From DATCBF01 sp964401995 (GTDB lineage: Bacteria; Actinomycetota; Thermoleophilia; Solirubrobacterales; 70-9), in the NCBI GenBank assembly GCA_964401995.1, contig CAYOAP010000001.1, positions 1-64,000 on the forward strand: 64,000 nucleotides of DNA, written 5' to 3'. The notes under the pieces are model-generated. The model was not told the DNA's origin. It made no database searches and saw nothing but the letters and a program-made list of their open reading frames with translations. Position numbers and translations under genes: made by a program. Shown in pieces: positions 41,580 through 50,796 of this stretch. How positions within the stretch are numbered: position 1 is the stretch's first letter; every line of letters begins with the position of its first letter.

Positions 41580-43106
41580 ATGGCGGCGATGCGGGTCCCG
41601 AGCAAGCTGCCTTCACCGATCGCCGGCGCCTGGCACAACTGGGCGCTGGGGCTCCTCTGCCTCCTCGTGGTCGTGCTGGCGATCGCCTCGATCGGCTCCT
41701 CCTCCGCCGACTCGGCGGCGACCCAGCGGACCGCGACCGCCGAACGCGGCGTCGTGCAGTCGACCGTCTCGGGCAACGGCAGCCTCGAAGCCGCCCAGCA
41801 GGTCGAACTCAACTTCGGCGCCTCGGGCGAAGTCACCGAGATCGACGTCGAAGCGGGCGAGAAGGTGAGCAAGGGCGACGTCTTGGCGCGGATCGACTCC
41901 AGCTCCGCCCGGGCCTCGCTCGCCTCCGCCGAAGCGCAGCTCTCCGAAGCCGAAGAAACGCTCGAAGCGGCAGAGGAAAGCGAGGAAGTCGCGGCCGCCT
42001 ACGAAGGCGGTGCGACCACGGTCCTCGCCAGCTACGAACCGGGCGCCGGCATCGGCACGGCGGAGCTTTCCAAGCCGGAAGAAGAAAAGGGCCAGTCGAA
42101 CCAGGGGCCGGGCGCCAAGGACGAACAGGAACCGCCGAGCACGGAATCGGAAAGCGGCGCGCAGGAAGAAGCGCCGAGCGCGGCGCCGAGCGAACCGAGC
42201 GGCGAAGCGGCACCGAGCGAAGCGGAATCGAGCTCTCCGGCAGGCGCCACCGTCAGCGTCGCCACCGCCGAAGCGAAGCTGCGCCAGGCACGCCTCAGCG
42301 TCGAGAGTGCCCGCCAGGAAGTCAGCGAAACCGCCCTGCGGGCGCCGATCTCCGGCACGATCGCGTCCGTTTCGGGCGCGGTGGGGGAATCCGTCAGCGG
42401 AGAAGGCTCCGCGGCCGGGGGCGGCTCAGGCGCCGAATCCGGGAGTGGGGGCAGCGCCGGCCTCGGAGCGCTTGGCGCCGCCAGCTCGTCGGAAAGCTCC
42501 AGCAGCTCGAGCTCCTCCTCGGCCTTCATCGTCCTCAGCCAGCTCGGCCGGCTGAAGATGGAGGTCTCCTTCAGCGAGTCCGACATCGGCAAGGTCAAGG
42601 TCGGCCAGCCGGCCACCGTCTCGGTCAGCTCGATGGAAGGGACCGAACTCGCCGGCCGGGTGACGAAGGTCGATGTGCTCCCCAGCGAAGGCTCAAGCAG
42701 CGGCGTCGTCGAATATCCGGCGACGATCACCCTGAGGCAGCGCGCCAAGGGCGTGCGGGCCGGGATGTCGGCGAGCGCCGAAGTCGTCGTCGAACAGGTG
42801 GCTAACGCGCTCAGCGTCACGAGCGAAGCGATCACCTCTGGGCCTGGCGGCGGCAGCGTGACCGTGCTCGAAGACGGCAAGGAAGTCGAGCGCAGCGTCA
42901 CCACTGGGCTCAAAGGCGACGAAACGACGCAGATCCTCAGCGGTGTCGCAGCGGGCGAGACCGTGGTGCTGCCCGAAATCACGGCTGCTGCCGGCGGCGA
43001 AGGGCCGGCGGGCGGCCTCGGGGAAGGCGGCGCCTTCCCCGGTGGCGGCTCACTTCCGAGCTTCAGCGGCGGCGGGCCGCCCAGCGGCTTCCCGGGGGCG
43101 CCCTGA
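41580..43106 (+). CDS. MacA-like periplasmic adaptor (membrane fusion) protein
   Basis: This 508-residue protein has an N-terminal anchor helix (ALGLLCLLVVVLAIASIG), a biotinyl-lipoyl-like half motif (AQQVELNFGASGEVTEIDVE, then AGEKVSKGDVLARID), a coiled-coil hairpin carrying a low-complexity Glu/Ser/Pro-rich insert (about 150-220), the second lipoyl half (LRAPISGTIASVSGAVGESV), and beta-barrel domains. It ends in a Gly/Pro-rich tail. Adaptors of this kind link an ABC permease to outer cell-wall partners. ATG 41589 is an alternative start. GAA codons dominate over GAG. Confidence 0.85.
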   Translation: MAAMRVPSKLPSPIAGAWHNWALGLLCLLVVVLAIASIGSSSADSAATQRTATAERGVVQSTVSGNGSLEAAQQVELNFGASGEVTEIDVEAGEKVSKGDVLARIDSSSARASLASAEAQLSEAEETLEAAEESEEVAAAYEGGATTVLASYEPGAGIGTAELSKPEEEKGQSNQGPGAKDEQEPPSTESESGAQEEAPSAAPSEPSGEAAPSEAESSSPAGATVSVATAEAKLRQARLSVESARQEVSETALRAPISGTIASVSGAVGESVSGEGSAAGGGSGAESGSGGSAGLGALGAASSSESSSSSSSSSAFIVLSQLGRLKMEVSFSESDIGKVKVGQPATVSVSSMEGTELAGRVTKVDVLPSEGSSSGVVEYPATITLRQRAKGVRAGMSASAEVVVEQVANALSVTSEAITSGPGGGSVTVLEDGKEVERSVTTGLKGDETTQILSGVAAGETVVLPEITAAAGGEGPAGGLGEGGAFPGGGSLPSFSGGGPPSGFPGAP

Positions 43107-43849
43107 TGGACACCCGCCGCCATCCCGTCATCCGGGTCGAGGGGATGACCCGCACCTACGCGATCGGCGAGATGCGGGTCCACGCGCTGAGCGGCGTCTC
43201 GCTGCGAATCGAGCGCGGGGAGTACGTGGCGATCATGGGGCCATCGGGCAGCGGCAAGTCGACGCTGATGAACATGCTCGGTTGCCTCGACGCTCCCAGC
43301 AAGGGCCGCTATCTGCTCGACGGCGCCGACGTCCGAACCCACAGCGAGGACGAGCTCTCCGACCTTCGCAACCGCAAGATCGGCTTCGTCTTCCAGGGCT
43401 TCAACCTCGTGACCAAGATCACGGCGCTGGCGAACGTCGAATTGCCACTCGCCTACGCCGGGCTGCCGCGCGGCGAGCGCCGGCGCCGGGCGCTGCGAGC
43501 GCTGGAGCGGGTCGGCATGGCCGACCGTGTCGGCCATAGCTCCTCCGAGCTTTCCGGCGGCCAGCAGCAGCGGGTCGCGATTGCGCGGGCGACCGTCACC
43601 AACCCGGCGCTGATCCTCGCCGACGAGCCGACCGGCAACCTCGACTCGCGCTCGACCGCTGAGGTGCTGGCCGTCTTCGAGCGGCTGAACCGCCACGGCC
43701 ATACGGTGGTGATGATCACCCACGAGGACGAGGTCGCCGCCCACGCCGACCGCCTGGTCCGACTCGCCGACGGCCTCGTCGTCTCTGACCTGCCGGTGGG
43801 CGAGGACAAAGTCGCCGGGCACGCACCACTCCTGGCGAGGAGCGCCTGA
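43106..43849 (+). CDS. ABC transporter ATP-binding protein, MacB/LolD type
   Basis: This 247-residue ATPase shows Walker A MGPSGSGKSTLMNMLGCLD, the Q-loop FVFQGFNL, signature SSELSGGQQQRVAIARA, Walker B LILADEPTGNLD and the H-loop VVMITHED. FtsE/LolD/MacB-type ATPases power mechanotransmission rather than substrate passage. It overlaps the adaptor stop and the permease start by one base each. Confidence 0.95.
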   Translation: MDTRRHPVIRVEGMTRTYAIGEMRVHALSGVSLRIERGEYVAIMGPSGSGKSTLMNMLGCLDAPSKGRYLLDGADVRTHSEDELSDLRNRKIGFVFQGFNLVTKITALANVELPLAYAGLPRGERRRRALRALERVGMADRVGHSSSELSGGQQQRVAIARATVTNPALILADEPTGNLDSRSTAEVLAVFERLNRHGHTVVMITHEDEVAAHADRLVRLADGLVVSDLPVGEDKVAGHAPLLARSA

Positions 43850-45048
43850 TGGCCGCCGAGACGATCCGCACCGCCTGGGTGGGTCTGATGTCGCATCGGA
43901 TGCGCACGGCGCTGACGGTGCTCGGGATCACGATCGGCATCGCTTCGGTGATCGTCCTGATCGCGGTCGGAAAAGGCTCCTCCAACGCCGTGCAGGAAAG
44001 CATCGACGCGCTCGGCTCGAACACCTTGACGGTGCTGGCGACGCCCGGCGCCGCCACGGCCGGCGCGGCGAGCGTCTCGGTGACGTTGAGCCAGGAGGAC
44101 GCCGAAGCGCTCGGAGACCCGGCGAAGGCGCCGGCGATCAAGAGCGTCTCGCCCGTCCTCAGCGCCAGCGGCGTCGAACTGGTCTACGGGTCCTCGAGTT
44201 ACGAACCGGGCGAATTCGTCGGCGCCACGCCCTCCTATGCCGAGGCCCGCAACTACCAGGTCGAATCGGGCGCCTTCTTCACCGCGGCCCAGGTGACCGA
44301 AAGGGCGCGGGTGGCGGTGATCGGCCCCGAAGTCGCCTCCGAACTGTTCCCCGGCCAGAGCGCCGTCGGCAAGACGATCCAGGCCAACGGCAAGAGCTTC
44401 GAAGTGATCGGGGTGACGAAGGCCAAGGGCTCCAGCGGGACCCAGAGCCAGGACGACATCGTGATGGCGCCGATCAGCGCCGTCGAAGACACCCTCGCCG
44501 GCTATGGCGAACTCAGCTCGATCACGGTGCAGGCGGTGAGCAAGGAGGCGATCGGCGAAGCCGAAGCGCAGGTGACCTCCATCCTCGACGACCGCCACGG
44601 CGTCAGCGAAGGGATCACGGTGATCAACCAGGGCTCGATCATCGAAGCCTCCAGCTCCAGCGAAGGGGTCTTCACGACGCTGCTCGCCTGGGTGGCGGCG
44701 ATCTCCCTCCTGGTCGGCGGCATCGGCGTGATGAACATCATGCTCGTCAGCGTCACCGAGAGGACGCGGGAGATCGGCATCCGCAAGGCGATCGGCGCTC
44801 GCCGCTCGGACATCCTCGCCCAGTTCCTGACCGAGGCCCTCTTGGTCTCGGCGATGGGCGGAATGCTGGGGATCGCGGCCGGCCTGATCGGCAGCCAGTT
44901 CAAGATCGCCGGGGTGCAGCCGGCGGTGGCGCCGTACTCGATCGCGCTGGCCGCCGCCGCCTCGCTCGGCTCCGGCCTCTTCTTCGGCACCTATCCGGCG
45001 GCGCGGGCTGCGCGCCTACGGCCAATCGAGGCGCTGCGCTTTGAGTAG
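43849..45048 (+). CDS. MacB-type ABC transporter permease
   Basis: This 399-residue protein has the MacB topology: one N-terminal helix (ALTVLGITIGIASVIVLIAV), a long extracytoplasmic MacB_PCD domain (about 45-270), then three helices, with the conserved VGGIGVMNIMLVSVTERTRE and IGIRKAIGARRSDIL. With the adaptor and ATPase it forms a tripartite exporter. The periplasmic part uses GAA codons heavily. Confidence 0.94.
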   Translation: MAAETIRTAWVGLMSHRMRTALTVLGITIGIASVIVLIAVGKGSSNAVQESIDALGSNTLTVLATPGAATAGAASVSVTLSQEDAEALGDPAKAPAIKSVSPVLSASGVELVYGSSSYEPGEFVGATPSYAEARNYQVESGAFFTAAQVTERARVAVIGPEVASELFPGQSAVGKTIQANGKSFEVIGVTKAKGSSGTQSQDDIVMAPISAVEDTLAGYGELSSITVQAVSKEAIGEAEAQVTSILDDRHGVSEGITVINQGSIIEASSSSEGVFTTLLAWVAAISLLVGGIGVMNIMLVSVTERTREIGIRKAIGARRSDILAQFLTEALLVSAMGGMLGIAAGLIGSQFKIAGVQPAVAPYSIALAAAASLGSGLFFGTYPAARAARLRPIEALRFE

Positions 45049-45079
45049 GCACGGCGAGGACACCGACATGGAGGACGAA

Positions 45080-45706
45080 ATGAGTCAGGCCACCGAGCAG
45101 CAGATTGACGAGCGCGACGACGAGCGCCTGGACGCTTCGCTTGAGAGCGATTGGGAGGAGCCGGTCGAGGTGGAGTTGCCACCGCGGCCGCGCAACCGCC
45201 TGCTCGCTCCTCTGCCGCTGGCGTTGATCGCGGTGCTGATCGCGGCGGCCGGCTTCCTTGGCGGCGTGCTGGTGCAGAAGGGAAGCGAAGGAAGCTCCGC
45301 CGCCGGCCTCCCCGCCGGTCTGCCCTCCTTCCTCAGCGAAGGAGCGGGGGAAGGGTCGAGCGGGCTCCCAGCCGGCTTCCCGGGCGGGAGTTCGGGCGCC
45401 GCCGTGTCGGGCACGGTATCCAGCGTCGACGGCCGCACGATCTATGTGAAGGACTCTGACGGCGCCACCGTCGCCGTGCGGGTCGAAGACGGATCGACGG
45501 TAAGCCGGGACTCCAACGTCGGCGTCAAGAAGATCCGCCCCGGCGACAGCGTCGTCGTGCAGGGCGCCAAGCACGGCTCCACGGTTAAGGCCAGCTCGAT
45601 CAGCGCCACCGAATCCGGCGTCGAAACGAGCCCGTCCGCGGGGCTGCCGGCGTCGGGCGGCGGCAGCGATGAAGGCAGCGGCTCGGTCGAACTCTTCGGC
45701 GAATGA
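45080..45706 (+). CDS. Membrane-anchored DUF5666-like protein
   Basis: This 208-residue protein has a polar N-terminus, one membrane helix (LPLALIAVLIAAAGFLGGVL, about 48-68), a Gly/Ser/Pro-rich linker, and a small beta domain (VSGTVSSVDGRTIYVKDSDG, then IRPGDSVVVQGAK) of the DUF5666 type. ATG 45080 is chosen because GGAGGA lies 4 bases upstream; in-frame starts at 45041 and 45068 are possible. It may sense or bind a substrate of the exporter. Confidence 0.75.
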   Translation: MSQATEQQIDERDDERLDASLESDWEEPVEVELPPRPRNRLLAPLPLALIAVLIAAAGFLGGVLVQKGSEGSSAAGLPAGLPSFLSEGAGEGSSGLPAGFPGGSSGAAVSGTVSSVDGRTIYVKDSDGATVAVRVEDGSTVSRDSNVGVKKIRPGDSVVVQGAKHGSTVKASSISATESGVETSPSAGLPASGGGSDEGSGSVELFGE

Positions 45707-45743
45707 GGCGGGGGCTCACGCCCAGCCCAAAAGAAAGGAAACG

Positions 45744-46340
45744 ATGAACCAGAAGCACAGAACGAGAAGGCCACGACGAGGACCCTTGGCCTGGTTGATG
45801 GGCGCCTTGGTGGTCATGGTCGCGGCCCTCCTCGTCGGCTGCGGCGGGTCGGGCGGTAGCTCCAGCACCGAAGAAAGCAGCGCCGCGAGTCCGGGGCAGG
45901 CCGGCGGCCCCGGCGGCTTCCCCGAAATCAGCGAAGAAACCCGTTCCTGCCTGAAGGAAAAAGGAATCGAACTACCCGAACCGGGCCAGGGAGGTCCACC
46001 TAGCGGATCATTTGAAGGGGGACCCCCCGAAGGTGGACCGCCCGCTGGGGGACCGCCTCAGGGCTTCGGCAAAGGCGGGGCGAAGATGAAAAAGGCATTC
46101 GAAGAATGCGGCGCCGAACTGCCCCAGGGCAAACCGGCAGGGGGGCCGCCGAACTCGGGCGCCTTCCGCAAGTCGATCAAGGAATACGCCGCCTGCATGG
46201 GCGAAAACGGCTACGAGCTGCCGGAACCGGACCTCTCCGGCGAAGGGCCGGTGTTCAAAGAATCTGAAGTCGACCGCGAAGACCCGAAGTTCGAAGCGGC
46301 CAACGAAAAGTGCCAGTCGCTGCTCGGTTCGAATCCTTGA
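45744..46340 (+). CDS. Secreted Gly/Pro-rich lipoprotein with repeated C-x-x-E-x-G-x-E-L-P motifs
   Basis: The 198-residue protein has a basic N-terminus, a hydrophobic helix and lipobox LLVGCGG (Cys near residue 33). The mature part holds three related units: CLKEKGIELPEP, CGAELPQGKP and CMGENGYELPEP, separated by runs of GGPP repeats. ATG 45744 follows AAAGGAAA. Such small repeat lipoproteins accompany MacAB-type operons in actinobacteria; the function is unknown. Confidence 0.7.
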   Translation: MNQKHRTRRPRRGPLAWLMGALVVMVAALLVGCGGSGGSSSTEESSAASPGQAGGPGGFPEISEETRSCLKEKGIELPEPGQGGPPSGSFEGGPPEGGPPAGGPPQGFGKGGAKMKKAFEECGAELPQGKPAGGPPNSGAFRKSIKEYAACMGENGYELPEPDLSGEGPVFKESEVDREDPKFEAANEKCQSLLGSNP

Positions 46341-46343
46341 CAC

Positions 46344-47531
46344 ATGCTTGCCGAGGTAGTTTCCTGCTTGAAGGTGAAAGGGCCGGGAAAGCTGATCTGG
46401 TTGGGAATCGGCCTCGCCGCCGCGCTGCTCGCGCTCCCCTCATTCGCCGCGGCGGATGCATCGATCTCGCGTAGCGGCAACAAGATCAAGCTCATCTCCG
46501 ACGGCGATGGCGACAAGATCCAGAACGCCGGCACTGATGAGCTTCACGACATCTCCTTCCAGGTCGAACCGGGCCATGTCCTCAGGGCAGGGCCGGGTTG
46601 CAGGCGCCTGCGAGGCCCGCACATCCACGCGGTGATTGTCAGCTGCGGAGCGCCTTCGCTGAAGGAAAACGACCCCAACCATGTGACCATGGAAGTCGAT
46701 CTCGGTGGCGGCGACGACACCTTCGTCCCCAACCGCTACTCGGACGTGCAGCCGCGGGTGATCGTCGATGGCGGCGACGGCAATGACCTCATCTACGGCT
46801 CGGAGAACGCGGACGAACTCAAGGGCGGCGCCGGCAACGACCACCTCGATGGCCTCGACGACTCCGACAACCTCTACGGCGGCGAAGGCAACGACCAGCT
46901 CTACGGCGGCGACGGCGACGATGCGCTCACCGGCGAAGGCGGAGTGGACTCGATCTATGGCGACCAGCTGAGACCGACAAAAGGCTGGGGCAACGACGTC
47001 ATTGTCTCGGCCCTCGACTTCACTCCGGACTTCCTCGGGTTTCTTCCGGATCTCGTTGACTGCGGCGAAGGCGGCTCTGACGCCGCCACGGTGGACGCCG
47101 TGGACACGGCCTCAGGCTGCGAGACGCTCGCCGGAGGCCAGTCGACGCCGCCTGTGGACGTGACGGGGACGCTGCCGCTCAGGATCACGATCGGCGCCGT
47201 GGCGCCGGCGCCTCGCGCCTTCTCCGAATTCGATCGCGGAGTCCCGATCCACGTCCCGATCACCTTCTCCGCCGCGGCGACGATCAACTCGACGCTGACC
47301 GTCTCAGAGGCCTTCGCGCGCAGCCATCACCTTCCGAGCAGTGTCATCGCCCGCAGCATCGGAACGCCCCTCGTCCTCACCCCGATCACGCTCAACTCCC
47401 AGATCAGGCTGCTCTGGAAGGCGCGCCCGGGCCTGGTCGGCGTCACAGAGGCGCCGGCCAAACTGAAGGTGACGGGCACCGGCTCCGATGGCTCTACCGA
47501 CACCGCGGTCAAATCCGTGGTGCTGCGCTAG
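46344..47531 (+). CDS. Secreted RTX-type calcium-binding repeat protein
   Basis: This 395-residue protein has a signal peptide (LIWLGIGLAAALLALPSFA) and nonapeptide Gly-Asp repeats at about 120-210 (GGDGNDLIYGSENADELKGG, GAGNDHLDGLDD, GGEGNDQLYGGDGDDALTGE) that form a calcium-binding beta roll. A C-terminal Ig-like region follows. It starts 3 bases after the lipoprotein stop, so it may belong to the same operon. Confidence 0.88.
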   Translation: MLAEVVSCLKVKGPGKLIWLGIGLAAALLALPSFAAADASISRSGNKIKLISDGDGDKIQNAGTDELHDISFQVEPGHVLRAGPGCRRLRGPHIHAVIVSCGAPSLKENDPNHVTMEVDLGGGDDTFVPNRYSDVQPRVIVDGGDGNDLIYGSENADELKGGAGNDHLDGLDDSDNLYGGEGNDQLYGGDGDDALTGEGGVDSIYGDQLRPTKGWGNDVIVSALDFTPDFLGFLPDLVDCGEGGSDAATVDAVDTASGCETLAGGQSTPPVDVTGTLPLRITIGAVAPAPRAFSEFDRGVPIHVPITFSAAATINSTLTVSEAFARSHHLPSSVIARSIGTPLVLTPITLNSQIRLLWKARPGLVGVTEAPAKLKVTGTGSDGSTDTAVKSVVLR

Positions 47532-47929
47532 CCGGACCACCAGTCGCGCCGGCCATCGACGTCTTCGCGCGGCGCCTCGCCGAGATTGGGCGCGCCGATT
47601 ACGAGGATCTCAAGGCCCTCCGGCCCGGCCTCGTAGCCTCGCCAGGTGCCGGGCGGGACGCGCACCGCGTCCCATTCCTTGAGCTCGACGATCTCGTCGT
47701 CGAGCTTCATCCGGCCGCTCCCGCGCAGGACCACGTACACCTCCTCCTGCTTCTTGTGCGTGTGGCCATACGGAAAGCGATAGCCGGGCGGGACGCGCTG
47801 GTAGCTCAGGCCGGATTTCTCGAGCCCGAGCGCCTGAGTCGCTAAGCGGAACTCCAGGTCCGGCGCGCCGTCGAAGTTGGACCCGACGTCCTCCAGATCC
47901 GCCTTCAGGTTCCTGAGCGTGAACGGCAC
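47528..47929 (-). CDS. Cupin domain protein
   Basis: This 133-residue single-cupin protein has GHTHKKQEEVYVVLRGSGRM (metal ligands H-x-H-x5-E) and PPGTWRGYEAG with the late histidine position replaced by Trp. Small cupins of this kind are sugar or oxidised-compound binding enzymes. It converges with the RTX gene with a 4-base overlap. Confidence 0.88.
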   Translation of the reverse strand: MPFTLRNLKADLEDVGSNFDGAPDLEFRLATQALGLEKSGLSYQRVPPGYRFPYGHTHKKQEEVYVVLRGSGRMKLDDEIVELKEWDAVRVPPGTWRGYEAGPEGLEILVIGAPNLGEAPREDVDGRRDWWSG

Positions 47930-48004
47930 GGCCCGATCCTATGGTGCCTTTCGCAGCAGGATCTTCGCAGGCGGTGACGAGCATGCGCTTCAGCGGAAGA
48001 GCCG

Positions 48005-49699
48005 TCATTCGTGCGTGGACCCGACGATCCTGGACTGCAGGTAGGCGGTCTCGCGGAAGACGGCGCCGTCGGGGACCCCCGGGGGGTAGCCCGCGGCTTT
48101 CGCGTTGAAGATCATTTCGGCCTGGGCGAGGATCTTGGCGGTGTGCGGGTCGAAGATGAACTCGGTGCCGAATCCGCGGTCCCCGACCCAGGCGATCGCA
48201 TCACCCCGCCGCCCGGCGACATCGGTCACATCGCGCTCGAACCCGATGCCCGGTATTTCAGCGAGGGCATTGAAGGCGGCCGCGCGCAGCGCCGGGCTGG
48301 CGATCGGTTCGCTGAGGATCTCCAGGAGCCTGGCGACCGTCGCGCCGCCTCTGGGCGAGTTGGCCGGGGACGGATCGACCGGCGGGCTGTCGCCGCCGCG
48401 GTGTTCGATCGCCAGGCGCAGGGCTTCGGACTGGGTCGGCGCCTTGGCGAGCTGGGCCACGTGGGAGAACACCCGCGGGCCCCGCCAGGACCGCGACGCG
48501 AACTCCTTCATCGGGCGCCCGGAGCTGTCGCGGCTCACGTGATGTTCGCTGGGGTCGAAGGCCCAGGGTGGCGGCGAGCCCGCCTCTTCCCAATGCCTCT
48601 GGTCGGCGCCCGAGAAGAAGCTGACCCGTCCCAGGGTTTCGCGAACGCGCGTCTTCCCGTCTGCGGCCGTCCAGACCTCTTTCAGCGCCGGCGCCAGGGC
48701 ATAGCGGGCGCTGGGATCGGTGATCGGCACGAAATACCTGGGGTGCGCCTTCGAGCCCTTGCCGTGGCCTTTCGGCAGCCAGCCCTGCAGCTGGGCCACC
48801 TTCGTCTTCGTGTAGAGGAGCTGACCGGGCGCCGGCGGCGCCTCGACCGGGGCGCTGGAGCTTTCGGCGGCAGTGGCAGCCTGGCGCAGGGCCGCGGCGA
48901 TAGCGGCCTGGGACAGGGCCATGTCGCCGCGCGGGATGAAGGCCCCGCCCCCGATGCCGGGGGGCAGCCCGAAGGGGCCGCTGCCGCTGGGCAGCGCCGG
49001 CACCGGCCGGCAGGGTTCGACCGGGCCTTCCGCGATTCCCATGCTGGCGACGCTCCCCCCTTCGGGGTCGCCGCCGTACGGAGCGGGCGCTCCGGAGAGG
49101 ACCACGCTCTGATCGGGGCGGAACGCCGCCGGGTCCAGGTTCAGATTGGCGGTCGAATTCCGGTATTCGTCATCGGAGATTTCACCGCGCATGTGTTTCC
49201 CGAAGCTTTCGCGCCAGCGCTGGGTGCTGCCGATCTCGAACGTCATCCCGCCGCCGGGGCCTCCCATCGTCATGCCGCCAAGGCTGCCGCCACCGGGGAG
49301 GTGCACGATCGAGGGCTTGTAGTGCGGTTCCCGGCAGACCTTTCCGGCTGGCAGCCAGGTCACCTGGGAGCGGATCCCGGCCTGCGCCAGGGCCTGTTCG
49401 AGGCCGGCGGCGTCTTCGAGGCTGTAGATCTTGATCTTGACTCCGCCGCCCTGCTGCGGTTCGACCGCGAAGGCCGCCGGAGTGTTGCCGCCTCCGGCGC
49501 TGACGATCAGCGCGACTGCGACCGCTGCGAGGGCGACACCGCCGCCGAGCGCCAGGCGCGGGCCGCGCCGCCGCCAGGCGGTCTTGGGCTGAGAGCCTGG
49601 CCCACCTGGACTGACCGCGTCGACGAGCGCCGATCGCCGCGCCTTCAGGGTGGCGTCGTCGGGAAGCAGGGGTGAGAGGTCTGGTTTGGGCTTGGTCAC
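48005..49699 (-). CDS. Membrane protein of ECF cassette 1 (CU044_5270-like)
   Basis: This 564-residue single-pass protein has a cytoplasmic N-terminus of about 50 residues, one helix (LALGGGVALAAVAVALIVSA, about 50-70) and a large outside domain with QLLYTKTKVAQLQGWLP and a C-terminal ALAEIPGIGFERDVTDVAGR region that resembles the CU044_5270 family found beside actinobacterial sigma genes. It overlaps its sigma gene by 4 bases. It probably acts as a membrane regulator (anti-sigma role) for that sigma factor, although no zinc-finger anti-sigma motif is visible. Confidence 0.7.
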   Translation of the reverse strand: MTKPKPDLSPLLPDDATLKARRSALVDAVSPGGPGSQPKTAWRRRGPRLALGGGVALAAVAVALIVSAGGGNTPAAFAVEPQQGGGVKIKIYSLEDAAGLEQALAQAGIRSQVTWLPAGKVCREPHYKPSIVHLPGGGSLGGMTMGGPGGGMTFEIGSTQRWRESFGKHMRGEISDDEYRNSTANLNLDPAAFRPDQSVVLSGAPAPYGGDPEGGSVASMGIAEGPVEPCRPVPALPSGSGPFGLPPGIGGGAFIPRGDMALSQAAIAAALRQAATAAESSSAPVEAPPAPGQLLYTKTKVAQLQGWLPKGHGKGSKAHPRYFVPITDPSARYALAPALKEVWTAADGKTRVRETLGRVSFFSGADQRHWEEAGSPPPWAFDPSEHHVSRDSSGRPMKEFASRSWRGPRVFSHVAQLAKAPTQSEALRLAIEHRGGDSPPVDPSPANSPRGGATVARLLEILSEPIASPALRAAAFNALAEIPGIGFERDVTDVAGRRGDAIAWVGDRGFGTEFIFDPHTAKILAQAEMIFNAKAAGYPPGVPDGAVFRETAYLQSRIVGSTHE

Positions 49700-50274
49700 A
49701 GGGGTTCCTTCGCGGTTCTGGCTGCGGTTGGGTCGGGGAAGGCATCGCCGAGGCGGGCGCGGGCACGGGCGAGGCGGGAGCGCACGGTTCCCACCGGCAG
49801 GCCCAGGGCCTCGGCGATCTCGCCGTAGGAGAGATCGCTCCAGGCGAGCAGGGCGAGCACCTCCTGCTCCCGCCGCGGCAGCTGCCGGATCGCCTCGCCG
49901 CCGTCACGCAGCTGCCGGATCGCATCGACACGGGCGATCGCCTCGGCCTCAAGGTCGCTGGGGATCTGGCCGGCGTTGCGGACCCGCTCAAGGGCGTCTC
50001 GGTAGCGTCGCTGGCTGCGCCACTGGCGGCGGACGACGTTGTTGGCGATCCCCAGCAGCAGCGCCGCGGCGCTGTCGGTGCCCAGGGTCAGGCGCCCCCG
50101 CTTGCGCCAGGCTTCGAGAAACACCGTCGCCGTCGCGTCCTCGGCGGCCTGGAGGTCGGCGGTGCGCCACAGACAGTAGGACTGGACCGCGCGGGCATGG
50201 CGCTCGTAGAGAGCGCCGAAAGCCTCGGCATCGCCGCTGCGGGTTCGTTCCCACAGGTCCAGGTCGTTTGCCAT
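49696..50274 (-). CDS. ECF sigma factor, cassette 1
   Basis: This 192-residue sigma-70 family protein has region 2 (CLWRTADLQAAEDATATVFL, EAWRKRGRL) and region 4 (LPRREQEVLALLAWSDLSYG, EIAEALGLPVGTVRSRLARA). It heads a two-gene reverse-strand operon with the membrane protein, with a 4-base overlap. It is divergent from the VOC gene (80 bases between). Confidence 0.93.
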   Translation of the reverse strand: MANDLDLWERTRSGDAEAFGALYERHARAVQSYCLWRTADLQAAEDATATVFLEAWRKRGRLTLGTDSAAALLLGIANNVVRRQWRSQRRYRDALERVRNAGQIPSDLEAEAIARVDAIRQLRDGGEAIRQLPRREQEVLALLAWSDLSYGEIAEALGLPVGTVRSRLARARARLGDAFPDPTAARTAKEPL

Positions 50275-50341
50275 CAGAGGTAGATGCCCGCAGGGCGGAA
50301 TCCGGTTCCCGAATTCTTCGCGATGCCTTCTATCTTGCCGC

Positions 50342-50347
50342 TACAGT
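50342..50347 (+). promoter_or_regulatory. Candidate -10 box (VOC gene)
   Basis: TACAGT lies 7 bases before ATG 50355. It supports that start over the long open frame upstream. Confidence 0.5.
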
Positions 50348-50354
50348 CGAGCGC

Positions 50355-50792
50355 ATGGCGATCCAGCGCATGGACCACGTTGGCATCGTGGTCGACGACC
50401 TCGCGGCCGCGACGGCGTTCTTCATCGAGCTCGGGCTCAAGTTGCAGGGCGAGGGGCCGGTCGAGGGCGGTTGGGTGGACCGTGTGGTGGGGCTCGAGAG
50501 CGTCCGGGCGGAGATCGCGATGTTGGAGACCCCGGACGGCCACGGACGGGTCGAGCTGGCGAAGTTCCACGCCCCGCCGAGCCAGGGCGCCGACCCGCAC
50601 GCGCCAGCGAACACCCCGGGCATCCGCCATCTCACATTCGCAGTCGACGACATCGACGCCACCGTCGCGGGCTTGCGAGCCCACGGCGCAGAGCTCGTCG
50701 GCGAGCTGGAGCGCTACAAAGACATCTATCGGCTCTGTTACGTCCGCGGCCCGGACGGGATCATCGTCGAGCTGGCGGAGCGGATCGGCTGA
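50355..50792 (+). CDS. VOC family (glyoxalase-like) protein
   Basis: This 145-residue protein has paired beta-alpha-beta-beta-beta modules with metal-site residues in MDHVGIVVDD, IRHLTFAVDDIDATV and GIIVELAERIG (H, H, E). It resembles methylmalonyl-CoA epimerase/lactoylglutathione lyase-type enzymes; the exact substrate is unknown. ATG 50355 follows a -10-like box. Confidence 0.88.
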   Translation: MAIQRMDHVGIVVDDLAAATAFFIELGLKLQGEGPVEGGWVDRVVGLESVRAEIAMLETPDGHGRVELAKFHAPPSQGADPHAPANTPGIRHLTFAVDDIDATVAGLRAHGAELVGELERYKDIYRLCYVRGPDGIIVELAERIG

Positions 50793-50796
50793 GGGC

